A DNA stretch of 64,000 nt from Armatimonadota bacterium (lineage in GTDB: Bacteria > Armatimonadota > DTGP01 > JAKQQT01). The DNA is taken from the NCBI GenBank assembly GCA_036504095.1, contig DASXVS010000040.1:116470-180469 (forward strand), given 5' to 3'. Shown here piece after piece: positions 32,808 through 42,070 of this stretch (positions within the stretch are counted from its first letter, which is position 1; each line of letters opens with the position of its first letter). A program made the translations under genes and the position numbers. A model generated the notes under the pieces. That model made no database searches. It saw only the letters and a list, made by a program, of their open reading frames with translations, and was not told the DNA's origin.

Positions 32808-35800
32808 ATGAATTTCCCCGGTATCCGACGACGCCCGATGTGGGCGCTCGCAGCGGCGATGGTGATCCTTGCCATCGCCAAATCCTGTCAGGCCGCGTAC
32901 ATCAAGGACTACCCAGTCACGCTCTCACAGCCGGATGGGACCCGCGTTCGGGTCCTCGTGACCGGTGATGAGTTCTACAATTGGGCGCACGACGCAGCCG
33001 GCTACGTCATCGTACGCCACCCGGCCAACGGACGCCTCGTATATGCGACCGAGATCAACGGCGAGGTCGCTCCCACGAACTTCGTCGTCAACAGGGCAGA
33101 CCCCCGCCGGCTTGGCCTGAGGCCCAACATCGCGGCGAAGCACGCCGCGTCCGCGAGGGCGCTTTCCCCGCTCAGTCACCGGATGCCGAAGAGGTCGAAT
33201 TCTCCCAAAGCGCACAACACTGGATCGCTCAACAATATCGTTATCTACATCCGGTTCGCCGATGAACAGCCGACGGCATTCACCCATGCCCTGTCGCAGT
33301 ATGATGCGATGCTCAACGGCGCGGCCGGCACGAACTCCCTGCGCAACTACTACAAAGAGGTGTCGTACAACACGCTGACCATCAGCTCGGTGTTCTTCCC
33401 CACGCAGTCGGGCTCGACGATCGTCTCCTACCAGGATACCTATCCCCGCGCGTACTACAAGCCCTACGATGCCACGACGAACCCGACGGGCTACCAGTCC
33501 AGCCAGCAGGGCACCCGGGAGCTGAACCTTCTTCGCGCGGCGCTGGCCGCTGTGAAGCCGGCAGTCGACGCGTCCGGGATCACCACGGACAGCGACCACG
33601 ATGGCTATGTTGACAACGTGGTGTTCGTCGTCGATGGCGACGTGACTGCGTGGGCCACGCTGCTGTGGCCGCATATGTGGTGGCTTGGCAACGGGCCCAC
33701 GCTAGGCGGCGCCACCGTGGGGACCTTCAATTTCCAGTTGGAGAACTTCACCTTCTCCGGCTCCGGCGGGGTTGGCGTTTTGTGCCACGAAATGTTCCAC
33801 AGCCTCGGCGCGCCTGACCTGTACCATTACAGCTATGACGGCCTGAACCCCGCGGGCGCCTGGGACATCATGGAATACAACCAGAATCCCCCGCAGCATA
33901 TGACATCGTTCATGAAGTGGAAATACGGCACGTGGATCGCCACCGTGCCCGAAATCACCGCGTCGGGCCACTACACGCTCAATCCCACTACGTCTTCCAC
34001 CAACAATTGCTATAAAATCAAATCGCTCGCCTCAACGACGCAGTATTTCATGGTGGAGTACCGGCGCAAGACAGGCACGTTTGAGGGCTCCGTGCCCGGC
34101 ACCGGCCTGATCGTATACCGCATCGACACCACCACCGGCAATGGAAATGCGAACGGACCGCCGGACGAACTGTACATCTACCGTCCGAACGGAACGCCGA
34201 CGGTCAACGGCAACACGTCCACTGCCAACCTTTCGTACGAGACGGGACGGACCTCCATCAACAGCGCCTCCAATCCCACGCCGTTCCTGCAGAACGGGAG
34301 CCCGGGTCTGCTGGATATCCATAACGTAACGTCGGCCGGTACCACGATATCGTTCGACATCACCGTCGGCTACCCCGCCGCCACGAAGGTCGGCTTCCTC
34401 ACTCAGCCCGGGCCGTCCAGACCCGGAACCCTGCTCTCCCCCCAGCCTGTCGTGGCTGCACTCTCCGATTCCGGCGTCGTGAACCCAACGTTCACCGGCC
34501 CCGTCACCCTCTCGATCAAGAGCGGCGCCGGCGCCGCGGGCGCCACCCTCGGCGGAACAACCACCGTGAACCTGGTGAACGGGCGCGCCACGTTCACCGA
34601 CTTGACCGTGGACCTGGAGGGAACCGGCTACGTCCTCACAGCGTCCTGTCCCGGCCTGGTAAGCGCAGACAGCGCTCCCTTCTATGTCGGCGTCCTTCCG
34701 GAGAAGCTCCGTATCATCACACAGCCGGCAGGTGGCGATGTGTCCAAACCGCTTTCCGTTCAGCCGGTTGTGCAGGTAACCGATGCATCCCTGCAACTCG
34801 CGCAGTACTTCACCGGACCGGTAACGGTTGCCATCAAGCCGGGAACGGGCACGTCCGGCGCGGTGCTCAGCGGAGCCACTGTCCTCAATGCCATGGCGGG
34901 TGTCGCCGCGTTCAGCGGGCTGAAGATCGATAAACCCGGGACCGGATACGTCCTCACGGTGACTTCCGGCGCCCTTCCGGCGGTTGACAGCCAACCCTTT
35001 ACCGTTCTGGCCCACACGGCATCCACGGTCTACGTGAACAAGGACGCCACCGGCGCCACCCACGACGGAACGACGTGGGCCACGGCATGGCAGACGGTCC
35101 AGGCGGGCATAAATTCCGCGGTGAGCGGTGACGAAGTGTGGGTGGCCGCATCGACAACACCCTACATCGAGAAGATCGCGCTCAAGGCGGGCGTTGCGGT
35201 CTACGGAGGATTCGCCGGCGCCGAGACAGCCCGAAGCGCGCGGAACTGGAAGACCAACGTCACGGTACTGGACGGCAGCGGAACCGGCAACGCGAGCGCG
35301 GTGACGTCATCTGTCGTCGGCGCGGTCCTGGATGGCTTCACCGTTTGCAACGCCGCGGGTGGATATCCCGGGGTTTACGTCACTGCCGGAACCGCCGCCA
35401 TCACCAATTGCGCGATCGTCGGCAACTCTTCCCGCGGCCTTTCCGTGGCCGTCGGCGCCGCAACCGCAACCAACTGCGTCATCAGCGGAAACACGTACGG
35501 GGTCTACGTGGCCTCCGGCTCGGCAACCGTCGCCAACTGCACCATCAGCGGCAACTCATCCTCCGGCCTGTACGTCTACAACAGCGCAGTGGCGACCATC
35601 ACTAACTGCATCGCGGCGTTCAACGGGACCGGCATCGGCCGGTACTCAACCGCCGTCTCGGTGACGCTGTCGCACAACGACGTGTTTGGCAACACTTCCG
35701 CGAACTACAATGCGTTCACGGATCCGACTGGCGTGAACGGCAACATCAATCTGGATCCAACGTTCGCGAACCGAACCGCCTCGGACTTCCACGTGACCAC

Positions 35801-36101
35801 CGGTTCGCCGTGTATCGACGCGGGGGACGACGGCGTCGTAACCACGGCGGAGACGGACCTGGACGGCCAGCCGCGCATCATCGGAGCGCACGTGGACATC
35901 GGCGCCTATGAGTACTCCGTAACCGCTGCGCCATTCACGCTGCCCGAAGCCGCCACGGCGCTCCAGATCTTCGGTGGCCTGACTGCCGCCGCGTCCGCCG
36001 ACCTGACCCGGCTCAACGTTGAAGGGGCCGATTCCAGCCTGGACATCGCGGACGCGGTGCGAATCGCCCGCAAGGCGATGGGGCTGGAACCGAATCCGTA
36101 A
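32808..36101 (+). CDS. secreted M6-family metalloprotease with Ig-like, beta-helix and dockerin-like domains
   Basis: 1097 residues. A signal peptide lies in about residues 1-32. The peptidase domain (about 80-450) resembles immune-inhibitor-A/M6 proteases. The zinc motif is H327-E-M-F-H331 followed by SLGAPDLY. Two Ig-like domains (about 526-625 and 630-735) share TQPG and NARATFTDL type motifs with the domain in the protein at 5095-8103. A right-handed beta-helix (about 740-1035) follows. The last 55 residues are the shared tail (GGLTAAASADLTRLN, then LDIADAVRIARKAMGLEPNP). ATG at 32808 is chosen because the signal peptide starts there. It probably acts at the cell surface or outside. Confidence 0.85.
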   Translation: MNFPGIRRRPMWALAAAMVILAIAKSCQAAYIKDYPVTLSQPDGTRVRVLVTGDEFYNWAHDAAGYVIVRHPANGRLVYATEINGEVAPTNFVVNRADPRRLGLRPNIAAKHAASARALSPLSHRMPKRSNSPKAHNTGSLNNIVIYIRFADEQPTAFTHALSQYDAMLNGAAGTNSLRNYYKEVSYNTLTISSVFFPTQSGSTIVSYQDTYPRAYYKPYDATTNPTGYQSSQQGTRELNLLRAALAAVKPAVDASGITTDSDHDGYVDNVVFVVDGDVTAWATLLWPHMWWLGNGPTLGGATVGTFNFQLENFTFSGSGGVGVLCHEMFHSLGAPDLYHYSYDGLNPAGAWDIMEYNQNPPQHMTSFMKWKYGTWIATVPEITASGHYTLNPTTSSTNNCYKIKSLASTTQYFMVEYRRKTGTFEGSVPGTGLIVYRIDTTTGNGNANGPPDELYIYRPNGTPTVNGNTSTANLSYETGRTSINSASNPTPFLQNGSPGLLDIHNVTSAGTTISFDITVGYPAATKVGFLTQPGPSRPGTLLSPQPVVAALSDSGVVNPTFTGPVTLSIKSGAGAAGATLGGTTTVNLVNGRATFTDLTVDLEGTGYVLTASCPGLVSADSAPFYVGVLPEKLRIITQPAGGDVSKPLSVQPVVQVTDASLQLAQYFTGPVTVAIKPGTGTSGAVLSGATVLNAMAGVAAFSGLKIDKPGTGYVLTVTSGALPAVDSQPFTVLAHTASTVYVNKDATGATHDGTTWATAWQTVQAGINSAVSGDEVWVAASTTPYIEKIALKAGVAVYGGFAGAETARSARNWKTNVTVLDGSGTGNASAVTSSVVGAVLDGFTVCNAAGGYPGVYVTAGTAAITNCAIVGNSSRGLSVAVGAATATNCVISGNTYGVYVASGSATVANCTISGNSSSGLYVYNSAVATITNCIAAFNGTGIGRYSTAVSVTLSHNDVFGNTSANYNAFTDPTGVNGNINLDPTFANRTASDFHVTTGSPCIDAGDDGVVTTAETDLDGQPRIIGAHVDIGAYEYSVTAAPFTLPEAATALQIFGGLTAAASADLTRLNVEGADSSLDIADAVRIARKAMGLEPNP

Positions 36102-36110
36102 GTCGATTGA

Positions 36111-36171
36111 ACCACAAAGGCACAAAGGCGCAAAGGCATTGATGAGCTTTGGGCCTTTGTGCCTTCGTGGT
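36111..36171. repeat. CACAAAG-type hairpin at the M6 protease 3' end
   Basis: Arms 36111-36129 and 36153-36171 pair in 18 of 19 positions. The element begins 10 bases after the protease stop and ends just before the HD-protein start, so it sits in the transcribed gap between two plus-strand genes. Confidence 0.8.
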
Positions 36172-36175
36172 TGAG

Positions 36176-36751
36176 ATGATTGAAAACATGACGAGAGATG
36201 ACGCCCTCGAGTTTGTGCGTTCGATGGTCGGCAACGAAAATCTGGTGAAGCACATGCTCACCGTGGAAGCCGCGGTGCGCGCGTATGCCGGCGATTACGG
36301 CGGTGATCCCGGGACGTGGGCTCTGGCCGGCCTCTTGCACGACTCGGATTGGGAAGCGCACCCGGATGAGCATCCGAAGGTCGCGCTGAAACTGCTGGCG
36401 GAGCGGGGGGATGTGCCGGAAGAGGTTCTCCATGCCATCGCCGCGCACGCGCCCGAACGGACAGGCGTTGAGCCCTCAACGGACCTGGACAAGGTCCTCT
36501 TCGCCTGCGATGAACTGTGCGGGTTCATCAACGCGTGCGCGCTCGTCCGGCCCCAGCGCCTCGAAGCCCTGACGCCCAAGAGCGTGGAGAAGCGCCTCAA
36601 GAGTCCGGCGTTCGCGGCGGGAGTGAACCGTGGCGACGTGAATCGCGGGTTTGAGCTCCTCGGTGTCGAACGCGCGGATCACATAAACCACGTAATCGCG
36701 TCCATGCAGGCGATCGCCCCGGAACTCGGGCTGGAACCCATCGAGGGCTGA
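36176..36751 (+). CDS. HD-domain phosphohydrolase-like protein
   Basis: 191 residues. The HD metal-binding core shows HMLTVEAAVRAYA (first histidine), GLLHDSDWE (HD) and AIAAHAPER. These proteins hydrolyse phosphoesters, often of nucleotides; the substrate is not evident. ATG at 36176 is preferred. Another possible ATG at 36188 loses only four residues. No ribosome binding site is visible because the preceding bases are the right arm of a repeat hairpin. It is alone on the plus strand. Confidence 0.8.
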   Translation: MIENMTRDDALEFVRSMVGNENLVKHMLTVEAAVRAYAGDYGGDPGTWALAGLLHDSDWEAHPDEHPKVALKLLAERGDVPEEVLHAIAAHAPERTGVEPSTDLDKVLFACDELCGFINACALVRPQRLEALTPKSVEKRLKSPAFAAGVNRGDVNRGFELLGVERADHINHVIASMQAIAPELGLEPIEG

Positions 36752-36765
36752 TCAGGGGGGTCCAC

Positions 36766-36860
36766 TGCCTGGTAGCGGTTGGGGATGGGCTAACAGCGGT
36801 CTCTGCCGAAGGCTTTGGGCGTGATTTTGATGCCGGTCAGAGGTTGCCGCAAGAGGCGCA
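36766..36860 (-). pseudogene. decayed copy of the nadE 3' end
   Basis: Read on the minus strand it gives LTGIKITPKAFGRDRC, a stop, then PIPNRYQ, which aligns with the intact nadE tail PPGIKITPKAFGRDRR then PITNRYHDW at 37609-37695. About 95 bases match with several substitutions and a stop. No other nadE sequence is present. The two copies bracket a cassette of two small genes. Confidence 0.7.
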
Positions 36861-36909
36861 TCGGCCATGTGGCCGCTGTTCAATCCCATTCACCTCGGTG
36901 GTTACCGGA

Positions 36910-37251
36910 TCAAAACGGGCCAACATGCGTGATGAGGCCGCGCCCAACGACGCGTGGCCCTTCGCGGATTTCAAACGCGGTGCCTACGTGCACGCGGCCT
37001 CGATGTGCCGCTGGATTGGTGAACCGAAGCGATGCCTCGACAGGCTCACCGAGCGGGGCAGTTGGAGATCCAAAGGTCTGAATGGCGTCCCAGTCACTAC
37101 CATCATCAATATAGTGGAATTGGCTGTGGTAGCCGCTCCCTGGAGCGGTTTTCCGGCCGCCATCTTCCGGGCGCAAGTACACGATCGTCGCTTCAACATG
37201 CGGTGTGTTGCCGTCTGCGGCATCCGGCTCGCGCTTGAGTGTCTCCTGCAT
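36910..37251 (-). CDS. EF-Tu C-terminal-domain-like small protein
   Basis: 113 residues. VEATIVYLRPEDGGRKTAPG and FHYIDDGSDWDAIQTF followed by PAAHRGRVHVGTAFEIREG and VVGRGLIT resemble the beta-barrel third domain of EF-Tu. Such stand-alone domains are found in many bacteria but are uncharacterised. GGAGG lies nine bases before the ATG at 37251. Next to it on the same strand is a possible ADP-ribosyltransferase-like protein. A mimic or decoy role is speculation. Confidence 0.5.
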   Translation of the reverse strand: MQETLKREPDAADGNTPHVEATIVYLRPEDGGRKTAPGSGYHSQFHYIDDGSDWDAIQTFGSPTAPLGEPVEASLRFTNPAAHRGRVHVGTAFEIREGPRVVGRGLITHVGPF

Positions 37252-37313
37252 CGCCAACTACCTCCAACCTTGATGATACCACAGCCCCAAGCCCCGCGCC
37301 TAACCCCCGGGGT

Positions 37314-37598
37314 TCAGACCATCGGGGTCAGGAACGGTAAATCGTCCTCCGTGGCAAAGCGCGCCGGCCCAATGCCGTCCAGCAGTCCCAGGCGGAACAA
37401 ACTATTGGCCATTGAATCGGGTACCGATGCGCAGACAATTGTGGTTTCAGCGATACCGAGCCTCGCGCCCCAGATGCGAGCATCTTCCAACGACTCCGCG
37501 AACCACTTGCCTTCCATTTGACCCGGAAGTGTCCGAAAGGCGGCGCAACGGCTGATGTCGTCCAACTCCGCTTTCGAGACGACGCGATAGAGGGTCAT
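37314..37598 (-). CDS. small protein resembling an ADP-ribosyltransferase-type toxin fold
   Basis: 94 residues. The segment LYRVVSKAELDDI, followed by FRTLPGQMEGKWFAESLEDARIWG, resembles small RES/ART-like proteins (YRxxS..., EGKwFA.s.edA..wg). This fold cuts or transfers ADP-ribose from NAD+, but this is a weak resemblance by eye. The ATG at 37598 lies 10 bases after the nadE stop, so it is probably in one transcript with nadE. A TTG at 37601 is also possible. Confidence 0.45.
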   Translation of the reverse strand: MTLYRVVSKAELDDISRCAAFRTLPGQMEGKWFAESLEDARIWGARLGIAETTIVCASVPDSMANSLFRLGLLDGIGPARFATEDDLPFLTPMV

Positions 37599-37608
37599 CA
37601 AGCGGTCC

Positions 37609-39429
37609 CTACCAGTCGTGATACCGGTTGGTGATAGGCAGGCGGCGGTCCCGACCGAAGGCTTTTGGCGTGATCTTGATGCCGGGAGGGGCCTGGCGGC
37701 GCTTGTATTCGTTGCGGTCCACCATCAGGATCACGCGGCGAACTGTCGCCTCGTCGAAGCCCGCGCTCACAATCTCCTCCAGGCTCCGATCGTCTTCCAC
37801 ATAGAGGTTCAGGATGGCGTCCAACACGTCGTAGGGAGGCAGGCTGTCCGTGTCCTTCTGGTCGGGCCGCAATTCGGCCGTGGGCGGACGTGTGATCGTC
37901 GACTCGGGAATCACAGGTGATAACGTGTTCCTGTATTCGCTGAGGGCGTAGACCAGCGTCTTCGGAACGTCCTTGATCACGGCGAAGCCGCCGGCCATAT
38001 CCCCGTACAGGGTGCTGTACCCGACCGACATCTCGCTCTTGTTGCCGGTGGTCAGCACCAGCCAGCCGAACTTGTTTGACAGGGTCATCAGGTAGTTGCC
38101 GCGAATGCGGGCCTGCAGATTCTCCTCGGCCAGGCCGCTCCCGGTATCCCTCATCGAATCCGCCAGCGCATCCAGACTCGCCTGGAAGGGGCCTTCTATC
38201 GGCACCGTCAGGAACCGGATCCCGAGGTTTTCGGCCACGAGGGCCGCGTCCGACTTGGTCTCGTCGCTGCTGTACCGGCTGGGCATCGTCACGCCGATGA
38301 CGTGGTCCTTACCCAACGCATCCACCGCAATGCATGCCGTGATCGCCGAGTCAATCCCGCCGGACAAACCCAGCACGACGTCCTTGAAACCGTTCTTGCG
38401 GACGTAATCGCGAACCCCCAGCACCAGGCCGTTGTATGTGTCCGAGAGCATGTCCGGAGGAGGCAGGGGCAGGCGTGACAGCCAGACTGGGATGGGCGAA
38501 GGCGTGGAAGGCGACGGCGCGTCCAGCCGCTCGCGCGGCTGCCCGGCTTCGCCGAACGGTGGAAGGTCCACCAGCGCAACGGCAAGCCCGGATTCGTGGG
38601 TGCGCATCCGCTCTTTCCGTCGGGACGGGTTTGCCAGGCGCCGATGGAATACGTCGCCAATGTTGAGATCCACGACCACAAGCGCCTCTTCGAACGAAGG
38701 TCCCCTGGCGATCAGTTCGCCGCCCGGATCGAAGACCAGGCTATGGCCGTCGAAGAGCAGTTCGTCCTGCCCCCCCACGCTGTTCACATACGCGACGAAG
38801 GCGGTGTTGTCCATCGCCCGGGCGGCCAGCAGATGCTCGCGGCTTCGCCATTTTTCACGGTGGAACGGCGAGGCGTTGATCGAAACCAGCACCTCCGCGC
38901 CTCCGACCAGCGCCTGCTCGCGCGCGGGCCCGTTGGAATACCAGATGTCCTCGCAAACCCCGACACCAATGCCGACGTCCCCGAAATTGAACACCGAAGT
39001 CCCTTCACCCGCCGCGAAGTACCGGTCCTCGTCAAAAACGGAGTAGGAAGGCAGGAAGATCTTGTGGTGTACGCCGGCCACGCGGCCGCCGGCGATGATG
39101 GCGGCGGCGTTTGAGATGTCGTCCGAAACGTCCACGAAGCCCACGATCGCCGCTGTCCGCACTTCCGCCTGCGCTTCGGCGATGCGCTGGAGGCACTGCA
39201 CATTCTCGTGAAGGAATCTCGGCTTCAGCAGCAGGTCCTCCGGCGGATAACCGGTGATGGCAAGCTCAGGGAACGCGACGATGTCGCACCCCTCGTCATT
39301 TGCCTGCCGGAGCGCGGCGATAATGCGGTCCGTGTTGCCGGCCAGATCGCCGACCGTGGAATTCAGCTGGACAAGCCCCAATCGAACGGGCGCGGGAACT
39401 TGGGAGTCAGGATTCGTTTCTGTCAACAT
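37609..39429 (-). CDS. nadE: glutamine-dependent NAD+ synthetase
   Basis: 606 residues, two-domain NadE. The N-terminal nitrilase-type amidase has the Glu-Lys-Cys triad (E55 in AFPELAITG, K123 in HHKIFLPSY, C159 in VGVCEDIW). The C-terminal NAD+ synthetase has the P-loop SGGIDS near 355-360. It makes NAD+ from deamido-NAD using glutamine. GAGG precedes the ATG at 39429. An in-frame ATG at 39468 lies inside the palindromic repeat and is rejected. Confidence 0.96.
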   Translation of the reverse strand: MLTETNPDSQVPAPVRLGLVQLNSTVGDLAGNTDRIIAALRQANDEGCDIVAFPELAITGYPPEDLLLKPRFLHENVQCLQRIAEAQAEVRTAAIVGFVDVSDDISNAAAIIAGGRVAGVHHKIFLPSYSVFDEDRYFAAGEGTSVFNFGDVGIGVGVCEDIWYSNGPAREQALVGGAEVLVSINASPFHREKWRSREHLLAARAMDNTAFVAYVNSVGGQDELLFDGHSLVFDPGGELIARGPSFEEALVVVDLNIGDVFHRRLANPSRRKERMRTHESGLAVALVDLPPFGEAGQPRERLDAPSPSTPSPIPVWLSRLPLPPPDMLSDTYNGLVLGVRDYVRKNGFKDVVLGLSGGIDSAITACIAVDALGKDHVIGVTMPSRYSSDETKSDAALVAENLGIRFLTVPIEGPFQASLDALADSMRDTGSGLAEENLQARIRGNYLMTLSNKFGWLVLTTGNKSEMSVGYSTLYGDMAGGFAVIKDVPKTLVYALSEYRNTLSPVIPESTITRPPTAELRPDQKDTDSLPPYDVLDAILNLYVEDDRSLEEIVSAGFDEATVRRVILMVDRNEYKRRQAPPGIKITPKAFGRDRRLPITNRYHDW

Positions 39430-39446
39430 CTCAATTGCCTCGGGAT

Positions 39447-39506
39447 AACCACAAAGACACGAAGGCACAAAGCATGATCACTTTGTGCCTTCGTGTCTTT
39501 GTGGTT
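39447..39506. repeat. perfect 26-bp CACAAAG-type hairpin
   Basis: Arms 39447-39472 and 39481-39506 are exact complements around an eight-base loop. The left arm equals the 26-mer at 10868-10893 base for base. It lies 14 bases before the argJ stop on the plus coordinate, so it is in the gap between argJ and nadE on the minus strand. Confidence 0.9.
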
Positions 39507-39520
39507 CAAATCCTTGGCTG

Positions 39521-40732
39521 TCAGGTGTGGTATTCGGCGTTGATCCGCACGTAGTCGTAACTGAAGTCGCACGTGTACATCACCGCCCGGCCGGGTCCCC
39601 CGTGGAGGTTCAGAACGATCTCGACCTCGTCGCGGGCAATCTGGGCACTGGCGTGGGCCGCATCGAAATCCGTCGGCTCGCCATCGCGAAGGAGGGTCAC
39701 GCTGCCGATGCGCAATTCGGCCTTCGACGGGTCGAATGGCACGCCGGCCCGTCCGGCGGCGGCCAGTACGCGTCCCCAGTTCGGGTCGTTTCCGAAGAGC
39801 GCCGTCTTGGTGAGCGGTGATTCGGCGATCGTGCGGGCGATGCGAACGGCGCCCGCTTCGCTCCCGGCGCCTCGAACGTCGACGATGACGAGTTTGGTGG
39901 CGCCTTCACCGTCCCACGCGATCTGCCTGGCCAGCGAATCGCAGGCGGCGGTGAGCACATTCTGGAAGACCTCAAAGTCCTCCGTGCCGGCGACGATGGT
40001 CTGATTTCCCGCTGCCCCGGACGCCATCAACAGGAGCGTGTCATTCGTGCTGGTGTCACCATCCACGGTCACAGCGTTGAAGGTGTGCCGCACCGCGTGC
40101 GAGAGGGCTCTCTGTAGGGCGCCCGCATCGATGGCGGCGTCCGTGGTCATAAACCCGAGCATAGTCGCCATATTGGGCGCGATCATCCCGCTGCCCTTGC
40201 ACATGCCTCCGATGCGCGCGCTGACGCCCCCGGACAAAGGGACGTCCGCCGTAACCGTCTTCGGACGGGTATCAGTTGTCATGATGGCCTTCGCGGCATC
40301 AGCGTCATCTTCGCTCACCAAGGCCGCGGCGGCGGCGCAGATCCCCGTTTCGACCTTGTCCAGCGGCAGCGGGTGTCCGATGACACCGGTCGAGCAGACC
40401 AGTATCTGCTCCGGCGCACAGCCCACGGCGTCCGCTGCAATCGCAGCCATTCGGCGCGCATCCGCGAAGCCCTGTTCGCCCGTAACAGCGTTCGCGCATC
40501 CGCTGTTGACAGCCACCGCCCTGATCGGTCCGCGGGAAAGATGCTCGCGGCTGACGACAACCGGCGCTGCCACAACAAGGTTTGTAGTGAATACCGCGGC
40601 CGCGGCGCACGGCGCATCGGCGACTATCAGGGCCACGTCCGGCCCGGCCTCTTTGAGCCCGCCCCTGGCCCCGGCGGCGCGAAAGCCCCGCGGATAAGTG
40701 ACGGCTTTGGTTTGATATGGGAAGTCTGGCAT
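39521..40732 (-). CDS. argJ: arginine biosynthesis bifunctional protein ArgJ
   Basis: 403 residues, ornithine acetyltransferase / N-acetylglutamate synthase, which cycles the acetyl group between ornithine and glutamate. The self-cleavage and nucleophile threonine is in APNMATMLG; the N-terminal half has AVNSGCANAVTG. It follows argC on the same strand. A GAGTTCC-type repeat fills the argC-argJ gap and directly precedes the ATG at 40732, leaving no clear ribosome binding site. Confidence 0.97.
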   Translation of the reverse strand: MPDFPYQTKAVTYPRGFRAAGARGGLKEAGPDVALIVADAPCAAAAVFTTNLVVAAPVVVSREHLSRGPIRAVAVNSGCANAVTGEQGFADARRMAAIAADAVGCAPEQILVCSTGVIGHPLPLDKVETGICAAAAALVSEDDADAAKAIMTTDTRPKTVTADVPLSGGVSARIGGMCKGSGMIAPNMATMLGFMTTDAAIDAGALQRALSHAVRHTFNAVTVDGDTSTNDTLLLMASGAAGNQTIVAGTEDFEVFQNVLTAACDSLARQIAWDGEGATKLVIVDVRGAGSEAGAVRIARTIAESPLTKTALFGNDPNWGRVLAAAGRAGVPFDPSKAELRIGSVTLLRDGEPTDFDAAHASAQIARDEVEIVLNLHGGPGRAVMYTCDFSYDYVRINAEYHT

Positions 40733-40735
40733 TGC

Positions 40736-40852
40736 GAGTTCCGAGTTCCTGGTTCCGAGTTCCGAGTTCCTGGTTCCGAGTTCAAGGTTTCGAGTTTCGA
40801 GTTCAAGGTTTCGAGTTTCCGGGCCTCGAAACTCGGAACTAGAAACTCGGAA
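40736..40852. repeat. GAGTTCC-type word repeat between argC and argJ
   Basis: About ten near copies of the words CCGAGTT or CTGGTT plus CGAGTTTC run forward, followed by the complementary AACTCGGAACT run. It fills the entire 123-bp gap and ends a few bases before the argC stop. Members of the same family occur between ribosomal genes further right. Confidence 0.85.
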
Positions 40853-40855
40853 CCC

Positions 40856-41923
40856 CTATGGGTAAAGTGCAATTCTGGGAAGGTTTGTGGTCTCGGGATA
40901 GCCGACCATGATGTTGAAATTCTGGACGGCCTGTCCGCCGGCGCCCTTTATCAGGTTGTCTGTCGCGGAGATGACGATCAGGCGATTGGTTCGGGGATCG
41001 GTGGCGATGCCGATCCGGCACATGTTGGAACCGGCCACATCCATCACCGATGGGTATCGGCCCATCGGAACGACGTCCACGAACGGCGCGTCCGCGTAGA
41101 ACTCCTCGTAGAATGCGTGCAGGCTGTCGAGGGTCTCGTGGCCGCTGAGGGTTGCGTAGCACGTGGCGAGAATGCCGCGCGTCATCGGCGCCAGATGCGG
41201 TGTGAACGTGAGGCGCACCTCGCACCCGCAGACTGTGGTCAGTTCCTGCTCGATCTCAGGCGTATGCCGATGGGTGGCAATACCATAGGCTTTCGCGTTC
41301 CCGTTGAGCTCGGTGAAGAGGTACTCCGTCGTCGCTTTGGAACGTCCGGCCCCGGAGACCCCGCTCATCGCATCCACGATGATGCTTTGCGGATCGACCG
41401 CCTTGCAGGCAAGCGCGGGGGCAAGCGCCAGGATTGAGGTTGTCGTATAACAGCCCGGATTAGCCACGAGCTGGGCCTGGCGTATCTTCGTGCCATAAAT
41501 CTCGGCAAGCCCGTAGACCGCCTGGGGCAGCAGTTCCGGGGAAGTGTGCTTGATCTTGTACCACTTCTCGTAGACGGACTGCGAGCGGATGCGGTAGTCA
41601 GCGGAGATGTCTATCACGCGCTTGCCCTGCGCCAGGAGGCCCGGCGCGATCTCCATCGCTTTTCCATTTGCCAGCGCCAGGAAGAAGACGTCCGCAACGT
41701 CCGCGTGCCGGCTCGGGTCAAATGCCTTCAGCGGCATCACGGCGGAGGTTACGTCCAGATGCGTGAATACGTCGCCGAGCTGCTTACCGTTCGCGCTGTT
41801 CGATCCCAGAAATGTGATTTGCACACCCGGGTGGTTGTGCAGCAGGCGAACCAGTTCAATTCCGGCATAGCCGGTCGCTCCAACTATCCCCACCCGCACC
41901 GGTCGGGGTGTATCTGAATCCAT
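40856..41923 (-). CDS. argC: N-acetyl-gamma-glutamyl-phosphate reductase
   Basis: 355 residues, ArgC, which reduces N-acetylglutamyl phosphate with NADPH. The nucleotide-binding opening is VGIVGATGYAGIELVRLL and the catalytic cysteine is in VANPGCYTT. Length and start (MDSDTPRPV, ATG at 41923) fit the family. An upstream frame is non-homologous. AAGGG lies about 10 bases before the ATG. Confidence 0.97.
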   Translation of the reverse strand: MDSDTPRPVRVGIVGATGYAGIELVRLLHNHPGVQITFLGSNSANGKQLGDVFTHLDVTSAVMPLKAFDPSRHADVADVFFLALANGKAMEIAPGLLAQGKRVIDISADYRIRSQSVYEKWYKIKHTSPELLPQAVYGLAEIYGTKIRQAQLVANPGCYTTTSILALAPALACKAVDPQSIIVDAMSGVSGAGRSKATTEYLFTELNGNAKAYGIATHRHTPEIEQELTTVCGCEVRLTFTPHLAPMTRGILATCYATLSGHETLDSLHAFYEEFYADAPFVDVVPMGRYPSVMDVAGSNMCRIGIATDPRTNRLIVISATDNLIKGAGGQAVQNFNIMVGYPETTNLPRIALYP

Positions 41924-42070
41924 ATTGCTGTACCCTTTGGTCCGCTCAAACAAAAACACGGCAGCGGAAAGGGTCCGTTGCCTCATGGACAGTATACGCC
42001 GAACGCGCCCGCCAATGGGAACCGGTTCAGGATTCCGGGCCAGGGAACCGGGAATCGGAGGCCAGGCGGC

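Noticed and set aside
39430..39468. Longer NadE N-terminus (MPSCLCG-type start)
   Set aside because: The extra codons translate the perfect 26-bp repeat arm; a good site supports the ATG at 39429.
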